This document shows, piece by piece, positions 10,097 to 18,914 of a stretch of DNA of 64,000 bases. The stretch is from positions 86,255-150,254 of the forward strand of contig JAPKZB010000004.1 of assembly GCA_026393985.1 (NCBI GenBank), given 5' to 3'. Source of the stretch: Acidobacteriota bacterium (GTDB lineage: Bacteria > Acidobacteriota > Terriglobia > Bryobacterales > Bryobacteraceae). The number at the start of each line of letters is the position of its first letter. Within the stretch, counting starts at the first letter, position 1. The position numbers and the translations under genes were made by a program. The notes under the pieces are model-generated. The model made no database searches, was not told where the DNA came from, and saw only the letters and a list, made by a program, of their open reading frames with translations.

Positions 10097-12331
10097 ATGG
10101 ATCTGAAAGCACTTCCTACCCCCGTCCTCCTGCACATTGCGAAACTCCTGGAGATTTCGCTCCAAAGCCTGGTGGCGACCATCGCCCTGTTTGACGAAGG
10201 CGGCACCGTTCCCTTCATCGCCCGCTACCGTAAGGAAGCGACGGGCAACCTGGATGAGGTCAAAATTCTCGCCATCCAGGAAAAACTCGAATACTTCCGC
10301 GAACTGGAAGACCGCCGCGCCACCGTGCTGGCCTCGATTGCCGAGCAGGGCAAGTTGACCCCGGAGCTCCAGGCGAAAATCGAAAAGACGCTCGATAAGT
10401 CCGAGCTCGAAGACCTCTACCTGCCCTACAAGCCCAAGCGCAAGACCAAGGCGAGCGTGGCGCGCGAGAAGGGTTTCGAGCCGCTGGCGCTCTACCTTTG
10501 GGAGCAGATTCCCAACGGGCAGCCGCTGGTCGAGTACGCCGCCACCTTCGGCGACCCCCAGGAGGCGCTCGAAGGCGCCCGCCATATAATCTCCGAAATG
10601 GTCGCAGAAAACGCGGACTTCCGGAAGGCCGTGCGCGCCATGATGGCCGAAAAAGGCATCGTGGTCTCGAAGGCCATCGAAGGCGTGCCCGACCCGGAAG
10701 GCAAGTTCCACATGTACGCCGACTTCTCCGAACCGGTCGCCAAGATCCCGTCCCACCGCATGCTGGCCATCCGCCGCGGCGCCAAAGAGGGCATTCTGCA
10801 CTTTGAGATTGAACTGAACCGTGATGAGGTTTGCGCGTGGCTGCGGGCGAAGGTTTGCCGCGAAGCCGGGGAGTGGCAGACGCATCTGCACGAAGCCATC
10901 GAAGACGGCTACGACCGGCTGCTGAACCCTTCGATTCAGACCGAAATCCGCCTCGATCTCAAAGACCGCTCCGATGAGGAGGCCATCAAGGTCTTCCGCG
11001 AGAATCTTGAAAACCTGCTGCTGTCGCCGCCGGCGGGCGCGCTGACGGTAATCGGGGTCGACCCGGGTATCCGCACCGGCTGCAAATTGGCGGTGGTGGA
11101 TGACACGGGCAAGATGCTTGAGCATACGGTGATCTATCCACTCGAGCCGAAGAACGACGTCGCCGGGTCGATTCGGACGCTGTCGCGGCTGATTCAGCAG
11201 CACAAGGTGCAGGCCTTCGCCATCGGCAACGGGACCGGGTCGCGCGAGGTGGCCGAGATCATTAAGCAGGCTAACCTGGGGCCGTTTTCGGTGGTGGTCT
11301 CCGAGGCCGGCGCGTCGGTCTACTCGGCCTCGGACGTGGCGCGGCAGGAGTTCCCGGACCTGGATCTGACCGTTCGAGGCGCCATCTCCATCGCCCGGCG
11401 GTTGCAGGACCCGCTGGCCGAACTCGTCAAGGTGGACCCGAAGTCGATTGGCGTCGGGCAGTATCAACACGACGTCGACCAGCGGCGTTTGAAGCAGGGC
11501 CTTGAACAGACGGTGGAAAGCTGCGTGAACCGCGTGGGCGTGGATTTGAACACCGCCTCGGCGCCGCTGCTGAAGCAGGTGGCAGGGTTGAGTGAACGCG
11601 TGGCGCAGAAGATCGTCGAGTTCCGCAATGAGAACGGCCGGTTCAAGAGCCGCGTGCAGCTGCTGGCGGTCTCCGGCTTCGGGCCGAAGACGTTTGAGCA
11701 GGCGGCTGGCTTTCTGCGGATCCGCAACGGGGAGAATCCGCTCGATATGACGGCGGTACATCCGGAATCGTACCCGGTGGTGGAGGCGATTGCGGCGTCA
11801 CTGCAGGTTTCGGTGCCGGAGCTGATCGCCAAACCGGATCTGGTGGAGAAGGTCAAGATCGAAGGCTTCAAGACCGAGAAGGTGGGCATCTACACGCTCA
11901 ACGACATTCGCGAGGAGCTGCGGAAGCCGGGGCGCGACCCGCGCGAGAAGTTTGTGGTGCCGAACTTCCGGGACGATGTGAAGGAGGTGAAGGACGTCGC
12001 GGTGGGGATGGTGCTCGAAGGGGTGGTCACCAACGTCACCAAGTTCGGTGCGTTTGTCGATATTGGCGTGCATCAGGACGGGCTGGTCCACGTGAGCGAG
12101 ATCAGCCACCGGTATATTACCGATCCGGCCGAGGCGCTCAAGGCGGGGCAGATCGTGAAGGTTTCGGTGCTGGCGGTCGATCTGAAGTCCAAGCGGATTG
12201 CATTGTCGATCAAGGCACTGGAGCCGAAGCCCGCCGGGGGCGGGCGTCCGCAGCCGCGGCAGCAGCAGGCGCCGCAGCCGTCGGTGCAGGACAAGCTAGC
12301 CGCGCTCTCCGGGAAGTTCCGCACCCGGTAG
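10097..12331 (+). CDS. tex: Tex-like RNA-binding protein with S1 domain
   Basis: Tex/YhgF proteins bind nucleic acid and influence transcription. Domains in order: N-terminal helical domain with FDEGGTVPFIARYRKEATG, a YqgF-type RNase H-like domain (VIGVDPGIRTGCKLAVVDD), helix-hairpin-helix repeats (LNTASAPLLKQV, VSGFGPKTFEQAAGFLRI) and a C-terminal S1 domain (GVVTNVTKFGAFVDIGVHQDG), about 744 residues in all. A GTG at 10022 would add 25 residues with no family match, so I prefer the ATG at 10097. The 3' end overlaps the convergent DinB-like gene by 36 nt. Confidence 0.95.
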   Translation: MDLKALPTPVLLHIAKLLEISLQSLVATIALFDEGGTVPFIARYRKEATGNLDEVKILAIQEKLEYFRELEDRRATVLASIAEQGKLTPELQAKIEKTLDKSELEDLYLPYKPKRKTKASVAREKGFEPLALYLWEQIPNGQPLVEYAATFGDPQEALEGARHIISEMVAENADFRKAVRAMMAEKGIVVSKAIEGVPDPEGKFHMYADFSEPVAKIPSHRMLAIRRGAKEGILHFEIELNRDEVCAWLRAKVCREAGEWQTHLHEAIEDGYDRLLNPSIQTEIRLDLKDRSDEEAIKVFRENLENLLLSPPAGALTVIGVDPGIRTGCKLAVVDDTGKMLEHTVIYPLEPKNDVAGSIRTLSRLIQQHKVQAFAIGNGTGSREVAEIIKQANLGPFSVVVSEAGASVYSASDVARQEFPDLDLTVRGAISIARRLQDPLAELVKVDPKSIGVGQYQHDVDQRRLKQGLEQTVESCVNRVGVDLNTASAPLLKQVAGLSERVAQKIVEFRNENGRFKSRVQLLAVSGFGPKTFEQAAGFLRIRNGENPLDMTAVHPESYPVVEAIAASLQVSVPELIAKPDLVEKVKIEGFKTEKVGIYTLNDIREELRKPGRDPREKFVVPNFRDDVKEVKDVAVGMVLEGVVTNVTKFGAFVDIGVHQDGLVHVSEISHRYITDPAEALKAGQIVKVSVLAVDLKSKRIALSIKALEPKPAGGGRPQPRQQQAPQPSVQDKLAALSGKFRTR

Positions 12332-12871
12332 CGGCGGCAATTGGGTGAAGTGCCTCCGCCCGTGGGCTGCCATGGCCAGCAACGCGCAGCCCAGCGGAGG
12401 CTTGAGCAGGGCATTGGCGGGCGAGGCGACCTTGACGCGTTCGAGGTCGTAGCCGACCGCGCGGTGGATCCGTTCGATGAGCGCATCGTGGGCGGCGAGG
12501 AATCCGGCGAGGGTGACATCCACCGCCGGATTCTCGCCGGGCGCGAAGGCTTTGGGGGCCCGGAAGCGTTGCTTGATGGGCGGTTCGAGGGTGCGCAGAA
12601 ACAGGCGCCAGCCCCAGCCGTAATTCGGCTCACCGGGTGGCGACGCGGTTTTTTCGGCCCGGGCGAGCGCGGCGTCGATGGCCGGCAGATACTGCTCGAC
12701 GGTGCGGCGCAGGTGATCGAGAATCTCGACGGGACTCCAGGCTTCCGGCGACGGCCGTTCGCGCATCTGCCCGGCGGTCAAGCGTGCGGAGAGCGCCAGG
12801 GCGCGGGCTTTGAGCGTCTCGATCTGCCGTCGGTAGTCTTCGAGCACGGGCGGCAGGGGGCCGTTGGTCAC
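12296..12871 (-). CDS. DinB-like four-helix protein
   Basis: A 191-residue mostly helical protein with the DinB/DUF664-type opening (LSARLTAGQMRERPSPEAWSPVEILDHL), where the W-S-(P/V)-x-E-I-L-x-H-L stretch normally supplies the first metal-binding His. HDALIER (about 125) and HGRRHFTQL near the C-terminus could supply the others. Such proteins are metal-binding bundles, some being thiol-dependent transferases; the substrate cannot be predicted. It starts at a GTG overlapping the TGA of the DUF2721 gene by 4 nt, and runs convergently into tex. Confidence 0.75.
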   Translation of the reverse strand: MTNGPLPPVLEDYRRQIETLKARALALSARLTAGQMRERPSPEAWSPVEILDHLRRTVEQYLPAIDAALARAEKTASPPGEPNYGWGWRLFLRTLEPPIKQRFRAPKAFAPGENPAVDVTLAGFLAAHDALIERIHRAVGYDLERVKVASPANALLKPPLGCALLAMAAHGRRHFTQLPPLPGAELPGERG

Positions 12872-13401
12872 GCCGACTCCTGGTGTTTTTCCGCGCCGCG
12901 TTCCATGAACTCGATCTCCCAGTGCAGACCCTGGGCCGACATGCGGGCTTCAAAAATCAGGCGGAAGGTGCCGTAGGCCAGAAAGCAGGCGCCGCCGAGG
13001 CCCATGGTGATGGGCATCCAACTCAGGCGCTTGAGAAAGACCGAGGCGATGCCGATGGAGACGCTGGTACCGACGAACATGGCCGCCGCCAGATAGAGCA
13101 CCTGCATGACCTGAATGAGCAGGCGGGCGCGGCGGCCGAGGATCTCTACCTGGCCAAGCAGCATCTGTTTGCGGTCGGGGTTGATCCGGGTTTCGTGGGT
13201 GGGATCGAAGTCGTTTTCGAGCAGATCGGAGATCTTCCGGATCCGGTCGATGCAGCGACCGAGGCGGGTGGAGGTGGAAAGAATGAACGTACCGGTGGCG
13301 GACAGGAGCAGGGCCGGCGTAATCATCGACGTGAGTACGGCGAGCCCCGCGGATAGAGTAAAGAACTCCGGATTGTTGAAAATCGGAGGAAGCGGGAACA
13401 C
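12868..13401 (-). CDS. DUF2721 membrane protein
   Basis: A 177-residue protein with a long N-terminal hydrophobic helix and two more near the middle (LYLAAAMFVGTSVSIGIASVFL and PITMGLGGACFLAYGTFRL). The segment PALLLSATGTFILSTSTRLGRCIDRIR is the DUF2721 signature; function is unknown for the whole family. It starts at a GTG at 13401 and shares a 4-nt overlap with the following DinB-like gene, so the two are probably translated together. Confidence 0.82.
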   Translation of the reverse strand: MFPLPPIFNNPEFFTLSAGLAVLTSMITPALLLSATGTFILSTSTRLGRCIDRIRKISDLLENDFDPTHETRINPDRKQMLLGQVEILGRRARLLIQVMQVLYLAAAMFVGTSVSIGIASVFLKRLSWMPITMGLGGACFLAYGTFRLIFEARMSAQGLHWEIEFMERGAEKHQESA

Positions 13402-13410
13402 CCTTTCAGG

Positions 13411-14256
13411 TTAGTCGTTCTTCTTGTCGATCCGCATCCGCTGCATGATCACGGGCCCGTTTTGATCGCCGGAGGCCAGGGTGTAATCCGGAGGCATTTC
13501 AAAGAGGAGCCGCGACGGTTCGCCCTTGCGCAGATTGGTGAGCCGGTAGGTGGTTTCCCCGGTGCGGGGGTCCTTGCGCGTCGAGAGCACCACGGTCTTC
13601 AACTCGATGGACACCCAGCGTTCGCTGATGGTGACGAGGGGAAGGTCGTTGCCGACGGACCCGGCCGGGACAGTGACGGTGGTGCGGGTTCCTTCGGACT
13701 CGGTGCCTTCGATCATGCGCTTGCCGAGCGGTTCGGTTTTGGTATCGAAGGGCGATTTGTCGCCGGCCGGGCTGGCGGTCCGCGCAAACCGGATGACATC
13801 GGGCGCGGGGCCGCCGGGCGGCGGGGCCATGGTGGTGAAAAACATCACGTTTTTGCCCTGGGCCCCGGGCGGAAGCTCCGGTAGCGCGATTTTCCGAGCG
13901 GTTTTCTTTTGGTTCTCGAGGATCAGATCGACCTTGGCGACGGGATCGTGGATAAACGTGACCGGCCCCATCTCGCGGCGGGTACGGCCCTCGGCATCGC
14001 GCGCGTAGATCTCGCTGCGCTTTGACGTGATGCGGTTGCCGTCGGGCAACTGCTGCAAGGTTTCGGTGACGAACTCGCCAGAAAACGGCGCACCCTTGAC
14101 GAGAGTCATCTCGATCGAAACTTCCGGACCGATGTTCCAGGCCGGGCCGGCTTGGCCGATCTCAATCCGCTCAGCGTGTACCCCGCCGGACGGCAGGGGC
14201 GACTGCCCCTGGGCCAACACTCCCGCGATCAGTCCGAGTCCCAAAACATTTTTCAT
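13411..14256 (-). CDS. secreted protein of unknown function
   Basis: A 281-residue protein with a clear signal peptide (MKNVLGLGLIAGVLAQGQSPLP). The ATG at 14256 has GGGA seven bases upstream. The body is beta-rich: it contains EFVTETLQQLPDGNRITSKR, DPVAKVDLILENQ and a C-terminal GETTYRLTNLRKGEPSRLLFEMPPDY. This layout recurs in many Acidobacteria periplasmic proteins, but I know no function for it. Promoter and leader probably lie in the stretch just upstream (14257-14530). It ends 9 nt before the DUF2721 gene. Confidence 0.75.
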   Translation of the reverse strand: MKNVLGLGLIAGVLAQGQSPLPSGGVHAERIEIGQAGPAWNIGPEVSIEMTLVKGAPFSGEFVTETLQQLPDGNRITSKRSEIYARDAEGRTRREMGPVTFIHDPVAKVDLILENQKKTARKIALPELPPGAQGKNVMFFTTMAPPPGGPAPDVIRFARTASPAGDKSPFDTKTEPLGKRMIEGTESEGTRTTVTVPAGSVGNDLPLVTISERWVSIELKTVVLSTRKDPRTGETTYRLTNLRKGEPSRLLFEMPPDYTLASGDQNGPVIMQRMRIDKKND

Positions 14257-14891
14257 ATTCCCTTTCTCCTTCTGAATTATTACACCGACGAGACCAGACG
14301 AATGGGCCCGAAGGTTCCGGCTCGTCAGCCGGTCCCGTTCCTACCGGCATCCCGTATCCGGCCAAGGTCATCCGCGGAACAGCAGCCCGGAAAATGCCTG
14401 CCCGTTGCATCGGCCCAACGGCGAGGGCCCGGCCGGGATGAAGGGCTGCGGCGCCGGCTCGGCGTAGCTCATCTCTTCGACCAGACACAGCAGAAGGGAC
14501 TCACCTTCGGCGCTCGCGAGAAATGACCCACCCCTGCTCACCAAAAGTTGACCACCAGTCAGGACCGGATTCCGCGATATCTGCGCCGAGTGAGGTCTCG
14601 TGGCGCGCGGCCGCGCCGCGCGGATGAGAGCGCCCCCGCGCACCCGTGCCGTGCCACGTGGCGACGGGTGTTTTCGACGTGGTCAACTCTATCCGAGCAG
14701 AAGTGGTCAACTTTTGGTGAGCGCCGAGGCTCACGGAGCTCGGTCGGCAGGGTGGGGGTGAGCATCCGCAACTGGCCGGGCAGATCAGCCTGCTGTCGAT
14801 CCTGGCGTGGATCGACGGCGACCTCCACCTCGTCTTCCGGAATGGCTTTGTATCGTCGGTCGACGGCGGCGTGCTTGGTTTCCGATTTTTT
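14257..14891. other. 635-nt gene-poor stretch
   Basis: No convincing gene is seen on either strand; open frames here have shadow-like Arg/Ser/Pro-rich translations. Its only structured part is the 187-bp element with 20-bp inverted ends at 14536-14722, listed separately. The first ~30 nt must hold the promoter and leader of the minus-strand secreted protein. Nothing recognisable is left in 14723-14891. Confidence 0.5.
14536..14722. mobile_element. MITE-like element with IS21-type inverted ends
   Basis: A perfect 20-bp inverted repeat flanks 147 nt of non-coding DNA: left arm 14536-14555 (GCTCACCAAAAGTTGACCAC), right arm 14703-14722. Just inside the right arm, GTGGTCAACT occurs again at about 14680-14689, giving two direct copies about 24 nt apart. 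Terminal clusters of short repeats containing TGGTCAACTTTT are typical of IS21-family ends (family knowledge). No istA or istB coding remains, so this is either a non-autonomous derivative or a deletion scar. Confidence 0.5.
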
Positions 14892-15440
14892 CTAGACGAG
14901 CGAGCGGCGCACGGCCCGCCGGATCGGCTCCGGCAGCAGGTACTCGTCAAAGCGGTCCACGGGACACCAGGCCGTGGCACGGACCTCATCCGATCCTGCC
15001 ACGACCGCCGAAGCCGCCCGGAAGCGGAAGATCAGGTCGTGATGGAGATGGAACGGTTCTTTTTTGCGGCCCGGAATACCGTGGACGTCGAGACCGACAA
15101 GGGTCGGGCCGTTCGAGGCATCGAGTACGACGCCGGTCTCTTCAACGGCCTCGCGGCGCGCGCTGCCGGCGATGGTGGTATCGCGATCGGCTTCGACGTG
15201 ACCGCCGGGCAGCAGCCAGCGGTCCAGGCGCCGATGGTGAACGAGCAGCACGGCTGGCTCAGCCGGATGAATGACGCAGGCGGTGGCGGTCACGTGGCCA
15301 GGCGCGAACTGGTTGCGGGCAAAGGGATAGGGCGTTTCGCGCAGCAGCTGCAGAATCAGTTCGCGGCTTTTCCAGGCCTCGCCATCGCGCTCGTCCTCCC
15401 AGGCGGTGACCAGCGACTGCACGGCAAAGGGTTCGAGCAC
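14892..15440 (-). CDS. Nudix hydrolase
   Basis: A 182-residue protein with a Nudix fold. The box begins at LPGGHVEADRD and ends REAVEETGV, keeping the catalytic REUxEExGU core; the spacing before it is slightly irregular and the first Glu is displaced. Nudix enzymes cleave nucleoside diphosphates linked to another group; the substrate is unknown. It starts at a GTG immediately after the TAG of the alpha/beta hydrolase gene (no gap), implying translational coupling and possibly a shared pathway. Confidence 0.85.
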   Translation of the reverse strand: MLEPFAVQSLVTAWEDERDGEAWKSRELILQLLRETPYPFARNQFAPGHVTATACVIHPAEPAVLLVHHRRLDRWLLPGGHVEADRDTTIAGSARREAVEETGVVLDASNGPTLVGLDVHGIPGRKKEPFHLHHDLIFRFRAASAVVAGSDEVRATAWCPVDRFDEYLLPEPIRRAVRRSLV

Positions 15441-16475
15441 CTATAGATTCCTCTTGAGAAAATTGATGATCTGGTAGCCATCCATGAATTTGAAGGGCGA
15501 TTCGCCCATCGTATAGTGGCCACAGGGCAGCGCGACCACCTTGTGCGCGATGCCGTGATCGGCAATGGCGCCGACGATCTGACGGGAAAACTCGGGTAGG
15601 AAGGTGGTGTCGTACTTGGTGTAGATAAAGAGGTTCTTTTTGTGGGAATGGGCGGCGTAGAGACGCAGGTAGTTCATCGGGCTGATGGCGCCCCATAGCG
15701 CGCGAAGCCGGTCCTGATCGAGGTGGTTTTCGAGGCCCTGGCGGACGTGAATCGTCGACAGCCCGGTCCAGACGACATCGGCGACATAGGAGGAGCAGTG
15801 GTTGTAGACGTTGACCTTGATGCGGGGGTCGAAGGTGCTGGCCAGGAAGGCGTAGCAGGAACCCAGGCTGGTTCCGACAATCCCGATTTCGGAGTAGCCC
15901 TGGCCGATGAGCCAATCCACGCAGGCCCGGACATCAGCGACGGCTTGCCGGGTGGCTTCGATGGTGCGGCCCACGTTGGCGGAGACGGCGTAGTCGGCGC
16001 GGTGCAGTTCGGCCGGCATGCGGAAGTCGTGATAGGGCAGGCTGAGGCGTAGCGCGGAGATCCCGAACTTGGCGATTCCCTTGGCGAGGCCTACGTGCTG
16101 GGGCAGGGTGGAGTTCCAGTGGGGCAGTACGACGACAGCCTTGCCGTTTGGTCTTTCGGCGGGGCACCACAGGGCATGGACAAGGTTGTTGGCCGGGTGG
16201 GGGCTGGCGAGCGGGGTCCGGAAGCGGAGCCACCCGCCCTCAAGACGATACTCAGTCTGCTTTTCGTAAGCAAAGAAGGCCTCGGGGGAGGCGAGGATCG
16301 ACTCGTTGAGGTCCTGGAAGTAGCGTTCGGGATCACTCGGATCGGCGGCGGCTACGGGCCATCCGGCGGTCCACTCGACGCCCCACTCAAAGGGTCGCAC
16401 GACCCGGTCGTTGGACCGGAAACACAGTGCGGCCTCCCGTTGCGTGATCCAGCGTTCATACCAGTTTCGGAGCAT
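15441..16475 (-). CDS. alpha/beta hydrolase (ABHD18-like)
   Basis: A 344-residue protein with an alpha/beta-hydrolase core: AVVVLPHWNST strand, then the nucleophile elbow G-T-S-L-G in IGIVGTSLGSCYAF, and a late CGHYTMGESPFKFMDG that could supply the catalytic His. The long N-terminal lead (WYERWITQREAALCF) and overall layout resemble the ABHD18 group. It has no signal peptide, so it is cytoplasmic. The substrate is unknown; the Nudix gene directly downstream is its only obvious partner. Confidence 0.8.
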   Translation of the reverse strand: MLRNWYERWITQREAALCFRSNDRVVRPFEWGVEWTAGWPVAAADPSDPERYFQDLNESILASPEAFFAYEKQTEYRLEGGWLRFRTPLASPHPANNLVHALWCPAERPNGKAVVVLPHWNSTLPQHVGLAKGIAKFGISALRLSLPYHDFRMPAELHRADYAVSANVGRTIEATRQAVADVRACVDWLIGQGYSEIGIVGTSLGSCYAFLASTFDPRIKVNVYNHCSSYVADVVWTGLSTIHVRQGLENHLDQDRLRALWGAISPMNYLRLYAAHSHKKNLFIYTKYDTTFLPEFSRQIVGAIADHGIAHKVVALPCGHYTMGESPFKFMDGYQIINFLKRNL

Positions 16476-16756
16476 ATGACGAAAACCTTTAGTTTATCAG
16501 CCATCCGGACCGCAAGACGGGTGGGAGCGGTCTCATCGGGCCCTCGTTATTGCAGTAGCGCTCTGGCTGGAAATCCTGACACCAATGTTTACGCGGGGTG
16601 AAGCGGGCTAGGGATCGCGTTGGGTGAGTCACCGCATCGCGGGAGTCTCGCCGGGCGGCAGGTTCATAGGTAGAAACACCTAGTGTCAGGAGAATACGCA
16701 CCTAAGGGGATTGAATCAGCGCGATTGTGGGCGATAATTCCATTGGGAGTGGTGCT

Positions 16757-17719
16757 TTGACTTGCAAGTATTGCCAAAAACCCATTGGTTTGCTGCGCAG
16801 TCTTACCGATGAGGAGTACTGCTGTAACGACCACAAGAGCGCCCATCAGACCGGGTCTGCCCGGACCCTGCGGGATCTTAGCGAATTGCAGCCTGACACG
16901 GCAAGCTCCTGGACGATTAATGGACTGCGCGCTAATAATCAGCAAACCGGGGAGAATTTCTGGAGTTACACGCAGACCGCGCTGCTCAGCCTGGTCGCTC
17001 TCGGCGGTATTCTTTTTCTGGCGATCCAGTTTTCCGGCAGCGACTACCAGGGTGAGCGCCCCGAAGGCAGGTTTTCCGAATGGCTCGGCTCCCAGCTCTC
17101 GTCGCTTCTTGCCAAAGAAAAGATCGACCTCCCGCGCCTGAATTTCCACGAGGAGTTCAACAAGGCCAATCTGAGCAGGTGGACTCCAGCCAACAACGGC
17201 GCGCGCTGGAACGTCCATAACGGGCTGATTCAACCCGGCGGTCTGCGCATTTGGCAACCAACGCAAAATCTGGCCGACTACCGGTTTCAATTCGAAGGGA
17301 GCGTCGAGAACTCGTCGATCAATTGGGCCGTCCGGGCGATCGATCACCGCAACTATCAGGCGAGCAAGGTGACGATCGGCAGCGATAAGTCCAGACCCTC
17401 CACCGATCTGGTTCGGTTCACGGTCATTGCCGGCAAAGAGATGCGCCGCATTCGAGTACCGCTTCCCGTCCGGTTGAAACAACATGCCTTTCACCACTAT
17501 GAGATACGCGCCTCCGGAGATCGGCTGATGACCTTTGTTGACGGTCAGTTTGTCGACTCCTACGTTGACCCTCGCCTCGCCTCCGGGGGCGTTGGCTTTT
17601 TCAGTGAGGGTCGCGAACGCGCCTCGATTCGCTGGGTTCGGCTGTCGTCAGGTCGCGAGTTTGTTGACCAACTCCGGAGCTACTTCTCTTTTGGACTCGA
17701 TTTGCCCTTCTTCAAATAA
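16757..17719 (+). CDS. zinc-ribbon, one-TM protein with LamG-like domain
   Basis: From a TTG at 16757 (GGGAG about 8 nt upstream) the protein is 320 residues; an in-frame GTG at 16727 would add ten. The N-terminus carries C-x2-C then C-C-N-D-H (TCKYCQKP...YCCNDH), a probable zinc-binding knuckle. A single membrane helix follows (TALLSLVALGGILFLAIQF). The outer half, about 110-290, is a beta-sandwich of the LamG/3-keto-disaccharide-hydrolase type (FHEEFNKANLSRWTP, HHYEIRASGDRLMTFVDGQ, GGVGFFSEG). A cytosolic metal knuckle joined to a periplasmic lectin-like fold suggests a sensor or anchor (inference). Confidence 0.7.
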   Translation: MTCKYCQKPIGLLRSLTDEEYCCNDHKSAHQTGSARTLRDLSELQPDTASSWTINGLRANNQQTGENFWSYTQTALLSLVALGGILFLAIQFSGSDYQGERPEGRFSEWLGSQLSSLLAKEKIDLPRLNFHEEFNKANLSRWTPANNGARWNVHNGLIQPGGLRIWQPTQNLADYRFQFEGSVENSSINWAVRAIDHRNYQASKVTIGSDKSRPSTDLVRFTVIAGKEMRRIRVPLPVRLKQHAFHHYEIRASGDRLMTFVDGQFVDSYVDPRLASGGVGFFSEGRERASIRWVRLSSGREFVDQLRSYFSFGLDLPFFK

Positions 17720-17990
17720 AGTGTTTGGGGCCGTGCGAGAGAGGGGTATCAGCGCTCACTGAAGTGGTGTCGTTTGCGTTGACGTTTTGGTTCCGCGAGG
17801 AGCCTGGAGATTTCCGCCCAGCGTTTCCGTGCCTGTTCGTGGCCCACCTGAGGAAAGAGCGCTGCGTGAGTTTCGCGGCGAACTCGAGATTCAGTTTCCC
17901 CAGTTGTCACCAATCGTCCCCGAACGGAGAAAGCTGACCACTGGATCCGTGAGCGCAACGACCGCCAATCACCAGGCAGACTCAACCCCG

Positions 17991-18815
17991 CTACTGCTTC
18001 TCCACCGGCAACTCCGCCATCCCGCTCCACTCCTCAAACGAGCCGTCGTACAACCGTACCTCCCGGCCGGCCAGCCGCGCCGCAAAGTACGGCACCGTGG
18101 CCTGCATCCCAATATGGCAGTAAGTCACCAGCGTCTTACCCGCCCCTAACTTACTCGCCAGCTCCCCCGTCGGCAAAAACGCCTTACCCTCCGTCAGCAG
18201 CGTCGGGTACGGCACGCTGGCCGCCCCCGGTATGTGCCCCGCCCGCGGCATATTCCCCGCGCTCGCCCCCGTATAAAACTCCGGCAGCCGCGCATCCACC
18301 ATCGTCACCGCCGCATCCCCCAAATGGCCCTTCACCCAGGCCGCATCCACAATCAGCTCCGGCCGCGGCCGCACCGTCAAACTGACCGCCGGCGTCACCG
18401 TCGGCGACTCCGTCGTTACCGGCAACCCCTTCGCCTTCCATGCCGCCAATCCCCCGTCCAGCAGCGACGCCGGCAAGCTGTGGTACTCGAGCGTAAACCA
18501 AACCCGCGTGGCCGTCTGAATCGACTCATTCCCGGCATACACCACCACCGACGTGCCGTCCCCGATTCCCCACTGCCGCAGCCGCTCGCGCATCAACTCC
18601 GCCGGCGGCATCTCCCGCCGCAGCTTCGACTCCGGCCGCGACACATCCGCCAGCGTCACCAGTCGCGCCCCCGCAATATGCCCCTCGGCATAGTCCTTCG
18701 CCGACCCGGCATGCAGAATCACCACATCTTTCTGGTTCGAGAGCCACTCCGGCGTTACCAGCAGGTTCACGGAAGCCAACAGCATCGAAATCGCAAGCAT
18801 CCCTCCAGTGTGCAC
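17991..18815 (-). CDS. two-domain rhodanese (sulfurtransferase), exported
   Basis: A 274-residue thiosulfate/3-mercaptopyruvate sulfurtransferase-like protein. The N-terminal rhodanese domain (about 20-135) lacks the active cysteine (YAGNE at that place). The C-terminal domain carries C233 in VTYCHIGMQAT, preceded by the GHIPGAASVP strand. The first 20 residues are hydrophobic and could be a signal peptide. A GTG at 18815 opens the frame and ATG codons follow at residues 6 and 11, so the exact start is open. It faces away from the TIGR03437 gene and lies at the left edge of the C-rich tract. Confidence 0.85.
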   Translation of the reverse strand: MHTGGMLAISMLLASVNLLVTPEWLSNQKDVVILHAGSAKDYAEGHIAGARLVTLADVSRPESKLRREMPPAELMRERLRQWGIGDGTSVVVYAGNESIQTATRVWFTLEYHSLPASLLDGGLAAWKAKGLPVTTESPTVTPAVSLTVRPRPELIVDAAWVKGHLGDAAVTMVDARLPEFYTGASAGNMPRAGHIPGAASVPYPTLLTEGKAFLPTGELASKLGAGKTLVTYCHIGMQATVPYFAARLAGREVRLYDGSFEEWSGMAELPVEKQ

Positions 18816-18914
18816 AAACCCGCAACCAAATGCCCAATTCGCAGGAAAAATAACGATAATACTCCCGACATTCCGAACGAAATGTTATGAAGGATAGAAG
18901 TATTTCTTCCCGCC

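Noticed and set aside
17720..17990. Short frames on both strands between the zinc-knuckle gene and the rhodanese.
   Set aside because: Low-complexity translations, no start signals; treated as spacer.
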